From an uncultured Pseudomonadota bacterium (lineage in GTDB: Bacteria; Myxococcota_A; UBA796; SXON01): 63,040 nucleotides of DNA. Positions 44,122 through 53,671 of this stretch are shown here, piece by piece. The position numbers and the translations under genes are program-made. The notes under the pieces were generated by a model. It saw only the letters and a program-made list of their open reading frames with translations, did not search any database and was not told where the DNA came from. Location of the stretch: positions 1 through 63,040 of the forward strand of contig CAIUMM010000116.1 of NCBI GenBank assembly GCA_903900265.1, given 5' to 3'. Numbering within the stretch: position 1 is the first letter of the stretch; each line of letters opens with the position of its first letter.

Positions 44122-45335
44122 ACAAACTAGCGCTGGTGCGCATCGCGCTGGGCAGCATCCGCCGCAACGCTGGTCGATCGCTGCTGACCATCCTTGGGGT
44201 GGTCATCGGCGTAGGCTCGGTCGTCGTGATGGTCGCGATCGGCCAGGGCGCCCGCGCCGAGATCGCCGCCCGCGTCGCCAGCCTTGGGACCAACCTCGTC
44301 GTCGTGACCCCGGGGGCGCTGAACCGCTCAGGGGTGAGCGCCGGAGCCGGGAGCACCGACACGCTGACGCTCGACGACGTCGAGGTGATCGAGCGCGAGG
44401 TGTACGGTGCGATGGCGGTCAGCCCCGTCGTCGCCAGCGGCACGCTCGCGGTCGCGGGCAACGCGAACTGGCGCACCGCGATCCAGGGCGTGAACGACGA
44501 TTGGTTCAACATCCGCAGCTGGTCGGTCAGCTCAGGGCGCACCTTCGACGCCAACGAGGTGCGCGCCGCGCGCAAAGTGTGCCTGTTGGGCGTCACCGTG
44601 GCGGAGGCGCTGTTCGGCGCCGACGATCCGGTGGGGCGCGAGGTGCGCTTGCGCGGCATCCCCGTCGAGGTGATCGGCCTGCTGGCGCGAAAAGGACCGA
44701 CCGCCGAAGGCAACGATCAGGACGACATCGCGATCCTGCCCTACACCACGGTGCGGCAGCGCATGGCGGGGAGGCAGTACATCGCGCAAATCCTGCTGCG
44801 CGCGAACAGCGAAGACGACGTCTCCGACGTGATGGTCGACACCGCGCAGATCCTCCGCGAGACGCACCGTCTTGGGGCGCGAGGCGAAGCCGACTTCACC
44901 ATCCGTGACCAGCGCCAGATCGCCGAGGCGTCCCGAGGCACGACCGACGTGATGACCACGCTGCTCTCGGCGGTCGCGAGCGTCTCCTTGGTCGTCGGCG
45001 GCATCGGCATCATGAACATCATGCTGGTGTCGGTGACCGAGCGCACCCGCGAGATCGGCATCCGCCGCGCGGTCGGGGCGCGTCGCTCCGATGTGCTGGC
45101 GCAGTTTCTGGTCGAAGCGGTGGTGCTGTCCGGGCTCGGCGGCGTCCTCGGCGCGATCGGCGGCGCAGCGATGGCCTCTGCGGTGGGCGCGCTGACCGGA
45201 TGGTCGACGCCGGTGACCGCGAGCAGCTTGTCGATCGCGATGGGGTTCTCAGGCTTTATCGGCGTGTTCTTCGGATGGTACCCCGCGCGCCGCGCCGCAG
45301 CCCTCGATCCCATCGACGCGCTGAGGCACGCATGA
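44118..45335 (+). CDS. MacB-type permease (FtsX family)
   Basis: The 405-residue product has one N-terminal membrane segment, a large periplasmic MacB_PCD domain (residues of about 45-250) and three C-terminal membrane segments. The FtsX signatures IMNIMLVSVTERTREIGIRR and the final FFGWYPARRAAALDPIDALR are clear. It overlaps the ATPase gene by four bases. Substrates of such pumps include macrolides, lipopeptides and siderophores; the one here is unknown. Confidence 0.92.
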   Translation: MNKLALVRIALGSIRRNAGRSLLTILGVVIGVGSVVVMVAIGQGARAEIAARVASLGTNLVVVTPGALNRSGVSAGAGSTDTLTLDDVEVIEREVYGAMAVSPVVASGTLAVAGNANWRTAIQGVNDDWFNIRSWSVSSGRTFDANEVRAARKVCLLGVTVAEALFGADDPVGREVRLRGIPVEVIGLLARKGPTAEGNDQDDIAILPYTTVRQRMAGRQYIAQILLRANSEDDVSDVMVDTAQILRETHRLGARGEADFTIRDQRQIAEASRGTTDVMTTLLSAVASVSLVVGGIGIMNIMLVSVTERTREIGIRRAVGARRSDVLAQFLVEAVVLSGLGGVLGAIGGAAMASAVGALTGWSTPVTASSLSIAMGFSGFIGVFFGWYPARRAAALDPIDALRHA

Positions 45336-46657
45336 TGCTGCTCCTCGCGTTGTTCCAGCTCACGTCCCTCTCCCCCACCTACGCGGCGGATGCCGAAGAC
45401 CGCACCGCGGGATCAGACAGCGCTGCGCGCGCCGAAGCCGACCCGCACACCATCGACCTCGAGCGCGCCGTCGCCATCGCTGCCCGCAGCGCGGTGGACG
45501 TCGAGGCCGCACGGATTCAGGTAGAGCGCGCCGCGACGCTGCTACGCAGCAGTCGACAAGCCTTTCTGCCCGATCTGAATCTGACGGTGTCCGGCACGGC
45601 GAGCGTCGCCCGCACCTTCAGCGAAGGACTATCCCAGAGCGTGACGAGCCCCGGCGTAGGCGGGACGGCGCGGGTGATGTCTACCGTCCCGCTGTACAAC
45701 GGGGGCGCGCTGCACGCGAACGTAAGCAGCGCACGACTCGCGCTGCGCAGCCGCGAAGCCACGCTGGAGCGGACGCGGCAAGACCTGCAGTACGTGCTGG
45801 CCGGCGGTCTGCTGGACGTCGCGGAGGCCCGCGGGAGCGTCGCGCTGGCCGAAGCGGTGCTCGAGGCGGAACAGACGCTGCGCGCGCGCGTGGCCGCGTA
45901 CGTGGACGCCGGGAGCCGCACCCGCGCCGATCTGCTGCAAGAGGACGCCGCCATCGCCAAAGCGGAGCAGGATCTCGTCAGCGCCCGCAGTCAGGTCGCC
46001 CGCTCCGAGCTGGCGTTGGTGCAGGTGCTGCGGCTCGATCCGGCGGAAGCATGGACGTTCGTCCCCCCGAATGGCGTCCCCGACAGCACATCCACGAGCG
46101 CCGAAGCGGTCCGAGCCGACGTGCAAGCGTCCGAAGCCGCGGTCCAAGCCGCGTCCGCCGATGTACAGGTCGCTCGCGCCGCCGCGTTGCCGTCCGCAGG
46201 GGTCGCGCTTGGAGCATCGACGTCGTGGCTCTCGACCGAGAGCGCTTCGGTGTCGTCCCAGCTCCGCGACCAAGCCCAGACCTGGGCGACCGTCGAGATA
46301 GATGTCCCGATCTTTGACCGCGGCTTGGCTCGCAACGCCGTCGCGAACGCCCACACCAGCGAGCGCGCCGCTCGGCTCGACCTCACCGTGCGGCAAGAAG
46401 CCGCAGCGACCGATCAAGCCGCGGCGCGCATCAGCGTCGAAGCAGCCCGAGCCGCAGTTGCTGCCGCCGCGCGACACCGGGACGCCGCTGTCGCTGCGTC
46501 CGCGGTGATCGAACAACGCTACGAGGCCGGTGCCGCCTCGCTCTCCGAGCTCTCCGCCGCACACGCCGAGGCCGCTGCCGCCGAGCGAGATGTGCTGACC
46601 GCGAGCATCGCCGTGCGTCGGGCCGCGTTTGAAAGGGTCTGGGCGATGGGCGACTGA
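45332..46657 (+). CDS. TolC-type outer-membrane efflux protein
   Basis: The 441-residue product has a signal peptide and the two long Ala/Gln/Arg-rich helical repeats of OEP family channels, each starting with a conserved entry (IDLERAVAIAARSAVDVEAA and a later matching helix). Between them are barrel-like strands (FLPDLNLTVSGTASVARTFS). It completes a tripartite exporter with the three upstream genes. The ATG overlaps the permease stop. Confidence 0.88.
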   Translation: MMLLLALFQLTSLSPTYAADAEDRTAGSDSAARAEADPHTIDLERAVAIAARSAVDVEAARIQVERAATLLRSSRQAFLPDLNLTVSGTASVARTFSEGLSQSVTSPGVGGTARVMSTVPLYNGGALHANVSSARLALRSREATLERTRQDLQYVLAGGLLDVAEARGSVALAEAVLEAEQTLRARVAAYVDAGSRTRADLLQEDAAIAKAEQDLVSARSQVARSELALVQVLRLDPAEAWTFVPPNGVPDSTSTSAEAVRADVQASEAAVQAASADVQVARAAALPSAGVALGASTSWLSTESASVSSQLRDQAQTWATVEIDVPIFDRGLARNAVANAHTSERAARLDLTVRQEAAATDQAAARISVEAARAAVAAAARHRDAAVAASAVIEQRYEAGAASLSELSAAHAEAAAAERDVLTASIAVRRAAFERVWAMGD

Positions 46658-46677
46658 TTTTAGGATAGCTGCCGCGG

Positions 46678-48399
46678 ATGATCTCCCCTGCCCACCTGCC
46701 CCTGCTGCTCGCGCTCCTCATCCCCACGACCGCTGCAGCGACGACGCTGTCGCTGCAATCCGAGGAGACCATTGAGGACGGCGTCGTTCTGCAAACCTAC
46801 CGGGCAAGCTCGCCTTCTACCGACGTGCGGGTGCTGCGCGTCGACCTCTGCGCAGACGGCGTGTACTTTGACGCCACCCGCGCCTCGGACAGCGCACAAT
46901 CCACCGGCGGTTGGGCGGACGACGTCGACGCCACCGCCGCGACCAACGGCGACTTCTACAAAACCGGCCCGCTACGCGTCTACGGGGACGCCGTAGGGGG
47001 CGGCGTGCGCTGGCCCACCGACCAGACCGGACTCGACAGCGCCTACGCATCCGAGTGGTACTACGAGCACGCCGGCTGGATCGCCTTTGTGCATGACGGC
47101 ATCGAATTCTCCCACACCGGCTACGTCAAAGAGCACACCTCCGGCCTCGTCGAAGGCTGGGAGAACAGCGACCTACGCCCCGATCCGCCCGCGGACACGA
47201 TCGCGCTGGTGAGCGGATTTCCCGAGCTGGTGATCGAAGGCAAGCGAGTGACCTGCTCGGATCCCGAAGCGGACTCGTGTTTTCCCGACCGCAGCGACAT
47301 GCGGGACCGCAATCCGCGCACTGCGATGGGCTTTACCGAGGATCGCAGTACCTTCCTACTCGTCGTCGCCGACGGCCGAACCTCGAGCAACGCTGGCCTC
47401 TACGGCAGCGAGCTGGCGGACATCCTCGAGCAGCTGGGCGCATGGGAGGCGTTCAACCTCGATGGCGGGGGCTCGTCCCAGCTCTGGACCGCAGGAGACG
47501 GCTACGTCAACGATCTGGACGGCAACAACAACGGCTCCGGAACCCGCTCGGTAGCGAACCATTGGGGCGTGTTCGCAGGGGGACGCGACTGGCTCCCGTC
47601 GCGCCCCGGCCACTGCGAATCGGCGCCAAGCTGCGGGACGATCAGCGCTGCGGGCGGCGAGATCGACGACTCCAGCGGGTGCTTCCGGACCTTCGGCCCC
47701 CGCGAATACTGGCGCGAAGAGGCCGATGGACGCGGCGGCCACTTGTACTGGACCAACGCCTATCAAGCCTCCAGCCCCGACAATTGGGCGTGGTGGCGCA
47801 CCGAGATGGCGGAGGCAGGGAGCTACGAAGTCTCGGTCTGGGCCGACGCGACGTGGTCGGTGTTCGACAGCGTGGAGTACGAGATCGTCGCTGGAGGCAC
47901 GTCCAAAACCGTGCGGGTAGACCCCAGCGGGACGGACGGTTGGGTCACCCTCGGCACCTATGATTTTTCCGCGGGCGGCGATCAGTGGGTGGCGATGTAC
48001 GACGATCAGTCGAGCAACCCAGGTTCCAACCAGCACATCATCGCCGACGCGCTGCGCCTGACGCGCACCGGCACGTGGTGTGGAGACGGCACCTGCGATC
48101 CGGGCGAGACCTGCGGGTGCGCCGATTGCCCGGTGGAGACCGAGATCCCCGACAACGGCACCGATGACGACTGCGACGGCGCGATCGATGAGGGCGGTCA
48201 GGATTCGAACGGCGGGTCCGGGGATACGGCGGACACCGCCCCCGACTCCAACCCGAGCGGGTCACCCGACCTGCCGGGCGAGATGAAGTCGGGGACCGCG
48301 GGCTGCGGATGCGCCGCGGGCGCCGCGCCCGTCAGCGGGATCGCGCTGGTGTTGGGGATCGCGATGAGCCGGCGCCGGAAGCTCAGCGCGCCGGCATGA
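46678..48399 (+). CDS. NAGPA-type phosphodiester glycosidase family protein with MYXO-CTERM tail
   Basis: The 573-residue product has a signal peptide. A phosphodiester glycosidase (NAGPA, DUF2233-like) domain follows with RNPRTAMGFTEDRSTFLLVV and FNLDGGGSSQLW. A beta-sandwich (about 320-455) with WREEADGRGGHLYW, like golvesin/CBM-type domains, comes next. Then come a Cys-rich segment (CGDGTCDPGETCGC), a MopE-like Asp/Cys motif and a MYXO-CTERM tail. NAGPA-type enzymes remove sugar phosphodiesters. It is probably cell-surface anchored. A TAGGAT element 11 bases before the ATG suggests a very short leader. Confidence 0.85.
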   Translation: MISPAHLPLLLALLIPTTAAATTLSLQSEETIEDGVVLQTYRASSPSTDVRVLRVDLCADGVYFDATRASDSAQSTGGWADDVDATAATNGDFYKTGPLRVYGDAVGGGVRWPTDQTGLDSAYASEWYYEHAGWIAFVHDGIEFSHTGYVKEHTSGLVEGWENSDLRPDPPADTIALVSGFPELVIEGKRVTCSDPEADSCFPDRSDMRDRNPRTAMGFTEDRSTFLLVVADGRTSSNAGLYGSELADILEQLGAWEAFNLDGGGSSQLWTAGDGYVNDLDGNNNGSGTRSVANHWGVFAGGRDWLPSRPGHCESAPSCGTISAAGGEIDDSSGCFRTFGPREYWREEADGRGGHLYWTNAYQASSPDNWAWWRTEMAEAGSYEVSVWADATWSVFDSVEYEIVAGGTSKTVRVDPSGTDGWVTLGTYDFSAGGDQWVAMYDDQSSNPGSNQHIIADALRLTRTGTWCGDGTCDPGETCGCADCPVETEIPDNGTDDDCDGAIDEGGQDSNGGSGDTADTAPDSNPSGSPDLPGEMKSGTAGCGCAAGAAPVSGIALVLGIAMSRRRKLSAPA

Positions 48400-50413
48400 G
48401 GCGATCCATCAAGCCGATGAGCTCGACCGCGCGGTACGGCTTCTGCAGAAACTCCACCGCGCCACGCCCCAGCAAACGACGCGTGGCCTCCACCTGATTG
48501 TAGCCGCTGGACAACACGACCGGGGTCCGCGCCGACATCTTTCGAATCTGCGCGAGGGCCTCCTCGCCCCCCATGCGCGGCATGGTGAGGTCCAGCAGCA
48601 CGACGTCAATCTCGGCCGCGTGGCGCTGGAACGCCGCGACGCCCTCCACGCCGTCTGCAGCCTCGAAGACCCGGTGCCCGTGTTGCTCCAACACGGCGCG
48701 CGCGAAAGTCCGCACCATCGACTCGTCATCGACCACCAACACCGTGCCCTTGCGGGTCTCCGCGCGCGACACCGGCGGCAGCGAGTTCGGGGACAAGCCG
48801 TCGACCGCGGGCAAAAAAACCTTGAAGATCGTGCCACGTCCGAGCTCACTGTAAACCCGGATCGTGCCTTTGTGCCCCCGGATGATGCCCTGCACCGCCG
48901 CAAGTCCGAGCCCACGACCGCTCACCTTGGTGGTGAAGAAGGGATCGAAGATTCGCGCGATGGTCTCGGCGCTCATTCCGTGCCCGGTGTCGGAGACCTC
49001 GATGCAGACGAAGCGGTGGATCGGAGCCGGAGTACGTGGCGCCTTGGCGTCCGCACGCTGGGGGCTGACCACCAACGATCCGTCCGGCAGCACGACGATC
49101 GCCGAATACGGTCCGTTCAAATCCTTGGCGCTGAGGCGCTCTACGCTGGTGCGCACCGCGACGGTACCCCCTTGTTCGTCCAACGCCTCGGCGGCGTTGA
49201 TCACGAGGTTCATCAGCACCTGATTGAGCTGCGAGACGTCGGCTTCGATCATAGGCAAGGCTTCTTGGGCCTCCAACCTCAAACACACCTTCTTGGACAC
49301 GCTGGCTTCAAGCAGTACCATCAGCTCGCGGAGCTGGAGGTTGACGTCCACCGCCTGTAGCTTGAAGTGGCCGCGGCCCGAAAACGCCAGCAGCTGCCGC
49401 GTGAGGTCACTCGCGCGCGCCGAAGCGGCGATCAGCGCGCCGACCGCGCGCCGGGCCGGGTGCCCCGACTCCAGCTGCATCTCCGCGAGCGACGCGTTGC
49501 CGAGGATCGCCGTCAGCAGGTTGTTGAAGTCATGCGCGACGCCCCCGGCCAGCGTCCCGAGGCTCTCCAGCCTCTGAACGTTCAGCAGCTGTCCCTGCAA
49601 CCGATCGCGCTCCTGCTGGTGCATCACGCGCTCGGTCACATCTTGCGTCAAGCCCCATAGCAACGGGCAAAGCGCGCCCGGGTCACGTTGGACCTGACCG
49701 GACTCGGCGAACCAGCGCCAGCCCTCGCTCTCGGAGCCCAGCCGGTATTCGACCCGATAGTTCTCGCCCGGCTCGGGGAGCAGGGCCCGAGCGAGCCGAA
49801 CACGCTCGAGATCGGCGGGGTGTACCCGGTCCAGCCAGGCTCGGGGGTCCGTACCCTCATCGGCCGTGCCCAAAACCTCCTGCACCTTGCCGCGCACCCA
49901 CTCCGGCCGCCAATCGGTCGGATCCACGCACCAAACGACCACCCCCAACGCATCCACCAAACCAGCGTAGCGCTGCTTGGCCTGATCGGTCTCGCGCAGG
50001 GCCCGGACGTGCTCGGTCACCTCGAAAGCAAAGGAGGTGACGCCATCCACACGCCCGTCATCGTCGATGGTCGGTTGAAAAGTAAGATTCCAATATCGCT
50101 CTTCGGGAACTCCTCCGGGGATTCGCGGCGTGTCAGCCCGCGTACCGTTCGCGACGAACGGCGTTCCCGTGGCGTACACCGAGTCGAGCAGCGCCAGAAA
50201 CCCCTGCTCGACGAATTCCGGGAACGCATCGGCGTACGTGCGCCCCACGAGCGGGCGCCCGTCGCCTGCCTCCCGGAACCGCCGGTTGACGTAGACGAAG
50301 GTGTGCTCGGGGCCGCGGTGCACGGCGATGACCGCGGGCGCGTCCTCGAATGCCCGCGCGATGCGGCGGTCAGCGGCGCCGTCGGGCAGCAAAGGAGGCC
50401 GTGTTGTTTCCAT
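48383..50413 (-). CDS. hybrid histidine kinase with PAS domains and C-terminal receiver
   Basis: The product of about 676 residues has two PAS regions (FVYVNRRFREAG; VDALGVVVWCVDPTDWRPEW), then a kinase core. Its motifs are the H box GVAHDFNNLLTAILGN, LVINAAEALDEQGG, EVSDTGHGMS and GRGLGLAAV. The receiver domain (phospho-Asp in VVLLDLTMPRMGG) is C-terminal. No membrane segment is seen, so sensing is cytoplasmic. An ATG at 50434 is an alternative start. Its 3' end overlaps the convergent NAGPA gene by 17 bases. No partner regulator is adjacent. Confidence 0.9.
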   Translation of the reverse strand: METTRPPLLPDGAADRRIARAFEDAPAVIAVHRGPEHTFVYVNRRFREAGDGRPLVGRTYADAFPEFVEQGFLALLDSVYATGTPFVANGTRADTPRIPGGVPEERYWNLTFQPTIDDDGRVDGVTSFAFEVTEHVRALRETDQAKQRYAGLVDALGVVVWCVDPTDWRPEWVRGKVQEVLGTADEGTDPRAWLDRVHPADLERVRLARALLPEPGENYRVEYRLGSESEGWRWFAESGQVQRDPGALCPLLWGLTQDVTERVMHQQERDRLQGQLLNVQRLESLGTLAGGVAHDFNNLLTAILGNASLAEMQLESGHPARRAVGALIAASARASDLTRQLLAFSGRGHFKLQAVDVNLQLRELMVLLEASVSKKVCLRLEAQEALPMIEADVSQLNQVLMNLVINAAEALDEQGGTVAVRTSVERLSAKDLNGPYSAIVVLPDGSLVVSPQRADAKAPRTPAPIHRFVCIEVSDTGHGMSAETIARIFDPFFTTKVSGRGLGLAAVQGIIRGHKGTIRVYSELGRGTIFKVFLPAVDGLSPNSLPPVSRAETRKGTVLVVDDESMVRTFARAVLEQHGHRVFEAADGVEGVAAFQRHAAEIDVVLLDLTMPRMGGEEALAQIRKMSARTPVVLSSGYNQVEATRRLLGRGAVEFLQKPYRAVELIGLMDRLMPAR

Positions 50414-50467
50414 TGAAGCCACGATAACACGCATCGCGGACCGCGAGGCTACGCCTCGGCTTCGGAA

Positions 50468-51010
50468 TCACACCGCGGCGCGGCGCGCCTCGGCCAACAC
50501 GGTCTCGGTGGGCGGCATGTCACCGGGCACCTCGGACGCGTAGCCGTACACGGCGCGGCCGCCGGCGCGCACGACCAGCACGCCCCCTTGCTGGTTCGGA
50601 TCGCCCTGGGTCGCGCCCTGCCGGAACCCCTTGCTCCATGCGCGCCGACCGTTCGCGAGGGTGCGGAGGTCAAAAAGTACCCGCCAAGAATTGACAAAGC
50701 CAAGGTGCCGGTAGGTCTGGCGCGTGGGATCGACCCAAACGGTCGCGGTGAGCGTCTGCGTCTGCTGAAAATCCAGCGCCATCGCCGGTAGGCCGCAGCC
50801 TACGTACACCAACCGGATGCCCGCCTCGGCGAGCGCTACTTCATGGGGCCGAAACTCGGCCACGTGCTCGCGGCACAGCAGTCAGCCAAAATGGCGTAAG
50901 AACAAAAACAGCGCCGGTTGCGACTCCCACGCGCTGCCAAAACGTACCGCTTGTCCGTGCACATCCTGCACGATCATCTCGGCTAACGCTGCGGTGTCGG
51001 GGGTTGCCAT
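50468..51010 (-). CDS. peroxiredoxin-like (AhpC-TSA_2/PRXL2 family) selenoprotein, UxxC motif
   Basis: The 180-residue product is read through one in-frame TGA (50884-50882), the codon for residue 43. Before it comes FLFLRHFG and after it Leu-Leu-Cys-Arg-Glu-His-Val-Ala-Glu-Phe, so the TGA takes the exact place of the first Cys in the family's HFGCxxCRExVAE motif: Sec43-x-x-Cys46. The rest matches the family (IRLVYVGCG, then GDPNQQGGVLVV, then a YGYAS strand). Both halves are in one frame with normal codon use. A hairpin 20 bases after the TGA fits a bacterial SECIS. Such proteins are thioredoxin-fold redox enzymes. It faces ppsA divergently. Confidence 0.85.
50847..50861 (-). promoter_or_regulatory. 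SECIS-like hairpin for selenocysteine insertion
   Basis: On the minus strand GGCCGA and TCGGCC form a perfect 6-base stem around GTT. The hairpin begins 20 bases after the TGA, which puts the apical loop about 27 bases away. A short GC stem, a small loop with G early in it and this distance all agree with the general bacterial SECIS pattern. Confidence 0.6.
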
Positions 51011-51175
51011 GCAGGATACATATCGCTGCGCTCCCGCAAGAGCCACCGGGTGACTGCGCCCACCCGCGTGCGTGCTTTGGCACGGCAGCGCGTCCTGTGC
51101 CCGGCCACCCAAAGGATAAACCGATACTTTTCATCGGCACAGACGTTGCTTTGCTCGCCGGCCGGAGAGCTCCAC

Positions 51176-53671
51176 ATGTCGTTCTGCACCCGATTTGAAA
51201 ACCTTGGCCTCGCCGATGTGCGCACCGTAGGCGGCAAGAACGCATCGCTCGGAGAGCTGATCTGCGCGCTGACCCCGCTCGGCGTGAGCGTTCCGCCGGG
51301 GTTCGCGGTCACCGCCGAGGCCTACAGCGCCATTCTCGCGCAAGGGTTCGGGAGCGGGCTCGGGAGCGGCCTCGGGCAAGAGCTAGTCGCCGATCGCCTG
51401 CGCGGGGCGCTCGCCGGCGTCGATCCCGATGATGTCGCCGGCCTCACCGCCGCGGCCGAAGCGGCCCGAGCGGTGATCCGAGAAGCGGGCATCCCGAAGG
51501 CGGTCGCGGACGACATCCGCGTCGCCTATCGTGCGCTCTGCGCGGGAGGCGCGGGCAGCGCAGGCGGCGCGGGAGCCACCACCGGAACCGTAGAGATCGA
51601 CGTCGCGGTGCGCAGCAGCGCGACCGCCGAAGATCTGCCCGACGCCTCGTTCGCCGGTCAACAAGAGACCTTCCTGAACATTCGCGGCGAGGACGCGCTG
51701 TTGGAGGCATGCCTCGGATGCTTCGCCTCGCTGTTCACCGCCCGCGCGATCAGCTACCGCGCGTCCAAGGGCTACGATCACCTCGCGGTGCGGCTCTCCG
51801 TCGGCGTTCAGCGCATGGTGCGATCCGACGTGGGCTCCGCGGGCGTGGTGTTCACGCTCGACCCGGAGAGCGGGTTCCGGGACGTCGTGCTGGTGACCGG
51901 CGCGTGGGGCTTAGGCGAGTCCGTGGTCGCCGGCAGAGTCGACCCCGACGAGATCGTGGTGTTCAAGCCCACGCTCGCCACCGCAGCGCGGCCCGTGCTT
52001 CGGCGTCGCTTGGGATCCAAGCAGGAGAAGGTGATCTACGGGCGCGGAGGGGCGCACGCGACCCGCACCGTACGCGTCAGCGCCGCCGATCGGGACCGCT
52101 ACTGCTTTTCCGACGACGACGCGCTGCTGCTCGCGCGCTGGGCCGTGCTCATCGAAGACCACTACTCCGCGCATCACGGGCGTCCAACCCCGATGGACAT
52201 CGAGTGGGCCAAGGACGGCCGCACCGGCGAGCTCTACATCGTACAAGCCCGCCCGGAGACCGTGCAATCCCAACGCACGGCGGGCACGCTCGACCATTGG
52301 AGCCTGCCCAAAGCCGGGGAGCTGCTGCTCAGCGGCCGGGCGATCGGCAGCGCCATCGGCACCGGCGTGGTGCGCATCATCCGCGACGTCTCCGAGCTTG
52401 CGCGGTTTCAACCCGGCGACGTGCTCGTGACCGAGATGACCGACCCCGACTGGGTTCCGGTCATGCGCAAAGCCGCCGCGATCATCACCAACGAGGGAGG
52501 TCGAACCTGCCACGCCGCGATTGTCAGCCGAGAGCTTGGGGTTCCGTGCATCGTCGGGACCGGCAACGGCACGACGGTATTGACCAATGGTCAGGAGGTC
52601 ACCGTGAGCTGTGCAGAAGGCAGCGACGCCCACGTCTACCGGGGCGTTTTGCCGTACACCCGCGAGGCCATCGAAGTCGCGACGCTCCCGCGGCCGCACA
52701 CCCACGTGAACGTCAACCTCGCCGATCCCGAGACCGCGTTCTCGATCGGCTTGCTCCCCGTCGACGGCGTCGGCCTCGCCCGCGAGGAGTTCATCATCGC
52801 CAATGAGATCGGCGTTCATCCCATGGCCCTGGTGTTCCCCGACCGCGTGGACCGCGCGACGCGCGCCGCGATCGCCCACCGCGCACGAAACCACGCGTCG
52901 CCAACCGAGTGGTTCGTCTCCACGCTCGCCGAAGGGATCGGCACTATCGCCGCGGCGTTCTACCCACGGCCGGTCATCGTCCGGCTCTCCGACTTCAAGA
53001 CCAACGAGTACGCGGGCCTGTTGGGCGGCAAGGCGTTCGAGCCCGCCGAGGAGAACCCGATGATCGGCTTCCGCGGCGCGTGCCGCTATGCGGACGACCG
53101 CTACCGGGACGGCTTCGCGCTCGAGTGCCGGGCGCTGCTCCGGGTGCGCAAGGACATGGGCCTGCACAACGTGAAGTTGATGGTGCCTTTTTGCCGCACG
53201 CCCACCGAAGGACGCCGCGTGATCGCCGAGCTGGGGCGCCATGGGCTGGTTCAAGGCAAAGACGGCCTCGAGGTGTGGGTGATGTGCGAGCTTCCCGCGA
53301 ATGTGATGGCGATCGACGCCTTCGCGGAAGTTTTTGACGGCTTCAGCATCGGATCCAACGACCTCACGCAGCTCGTGCTCGGCGTGGATCGCGACTCCGC
53401 GACGCTCTCCGGCATCTTCGATGAGCGCGACCCCGCGGTCACCCGCACCATCGCCGCGGCGATCGAAGGCGCGCACGCTGCACGTCGCCCCATCGGTATC
53501 TGCGGTCAGGCGCCCAGCGACTGGCCGGAGATCGCCGACTTCTTGGTACACGAAGGCATCGACAGCATCTCGTTGAACCCCGACGCCGTGCTGCGCATCC
53601 TGCCCGTGCTGGTCAAAGCGGAGCAGGCCCGGGAGGCCCGAGAGGCACGGGCGACGCGTCGGACGGCGTGA
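51176..53671 (+). CDS. ppsA: phosphoenolpyruvate synthase
   Basis: The 831-residue product has the three PEP-synthase parts. The N-terminal nucleotide domain carries VGGKNASLGEL and VAVRSSATAEDLPDASFAGQ. The phospho-His domain has GGRTCHAAIVSRELG, with the swivelling His near residue 445. The C-terminal TIM barrel has FSIGSNDLTQLVLGVDRD and GICGQAPSD with the catalytic Cys. It converts pyruvate and ATP to PEP, AMP and phosphate for gluconeogenesis. A Gly/Ala-rich insert near residue 130 makes it longer than usual. GGAGA precedes the ATG. Its 3' end overlaps the convergent permease gene by 59 bases. Confidence 0.95.
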   Translation: MSFCTRFENLGLADVRTVGGKNASLGELICALTPLGVSVPPGFAVTAEAYSAILAQGFGSGLGSGLGQELVADRLRGALAGVDPDDVAGLTAAAEAARAVIREAGIPKAVADDIRVAYRALCAGGAGSAGGAGATTGTVEIDVAVRSSATAEDLPDASFAGQQETFLNIRGEDALLEACLGCFASLFTARAISYRASKGYDHLAVRLSVGVQRMVRSDVGSAGVVFTLDPESGFRDVVLVTGAWGLGESVVAGRVDPDEIVVFKPTLATAARPVLRRRLGSKQEKVIYGRGGAHATRTVRVSAADRDRYCFSDDDALLLARWAVLIEDHYSAHHGRPTPMDIEWAKDGRTGELYIVQARPETVQSQRTAGTLDHWSLPKAGELLLSGRAIGSAIGTGVVRIIRDVSELARFQPGDVLVTEMTDPDWVPVMRKAAAIITNEGGRTCHAAIVSRELGVPCIVGTGNGTTVLTNGQEVTVSCAEGSDAHVYRGVLPYTREAIEVATLPRPHTHVNVNLADPETAFSIGLLPVDGVGLAREEFIIANEIGVHPMALVFPDRVDRATRAAIAHRARNHASPTEWFVSTLAEGIGTIAAAFYPRPVIVRLSDFKTNEYAGLLGGKAFEPAEENPMIGFRGACRYADDRYRDGFALECRALLRVRKDMGLHNVKLMVPFCRTPTEGRRVIAELGRHGLVQGKDGLEVWVMCELPANVMAIDAFAEVFDGFSIGSNDLTQLVLGVDRDSATLSGIFDERDPAVTRTIAAAIEGAHAARRPIGICGQAPSDWPEIADFLVHEGIDSISLNPDAVLRILPVLVKAEQAREAREARATRRTA

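Noticed and set aside
50468..51010. Reading the peroxiredoxin-like gene as a pseudogene or as two separate genes
   Set aside because: A single TGA falls exactly on the redox Cys position, both halves stay in one frame with intact motifs, and a SECIS-like hairpin follows; decay would not be expected to give this pattern.
51078..51093. TGGCACG upstream of ppsA as a sigma-54 promoter
   Set aside because: The -24 half matches, but the -12 half reads CGCGT with no GC at the required place.
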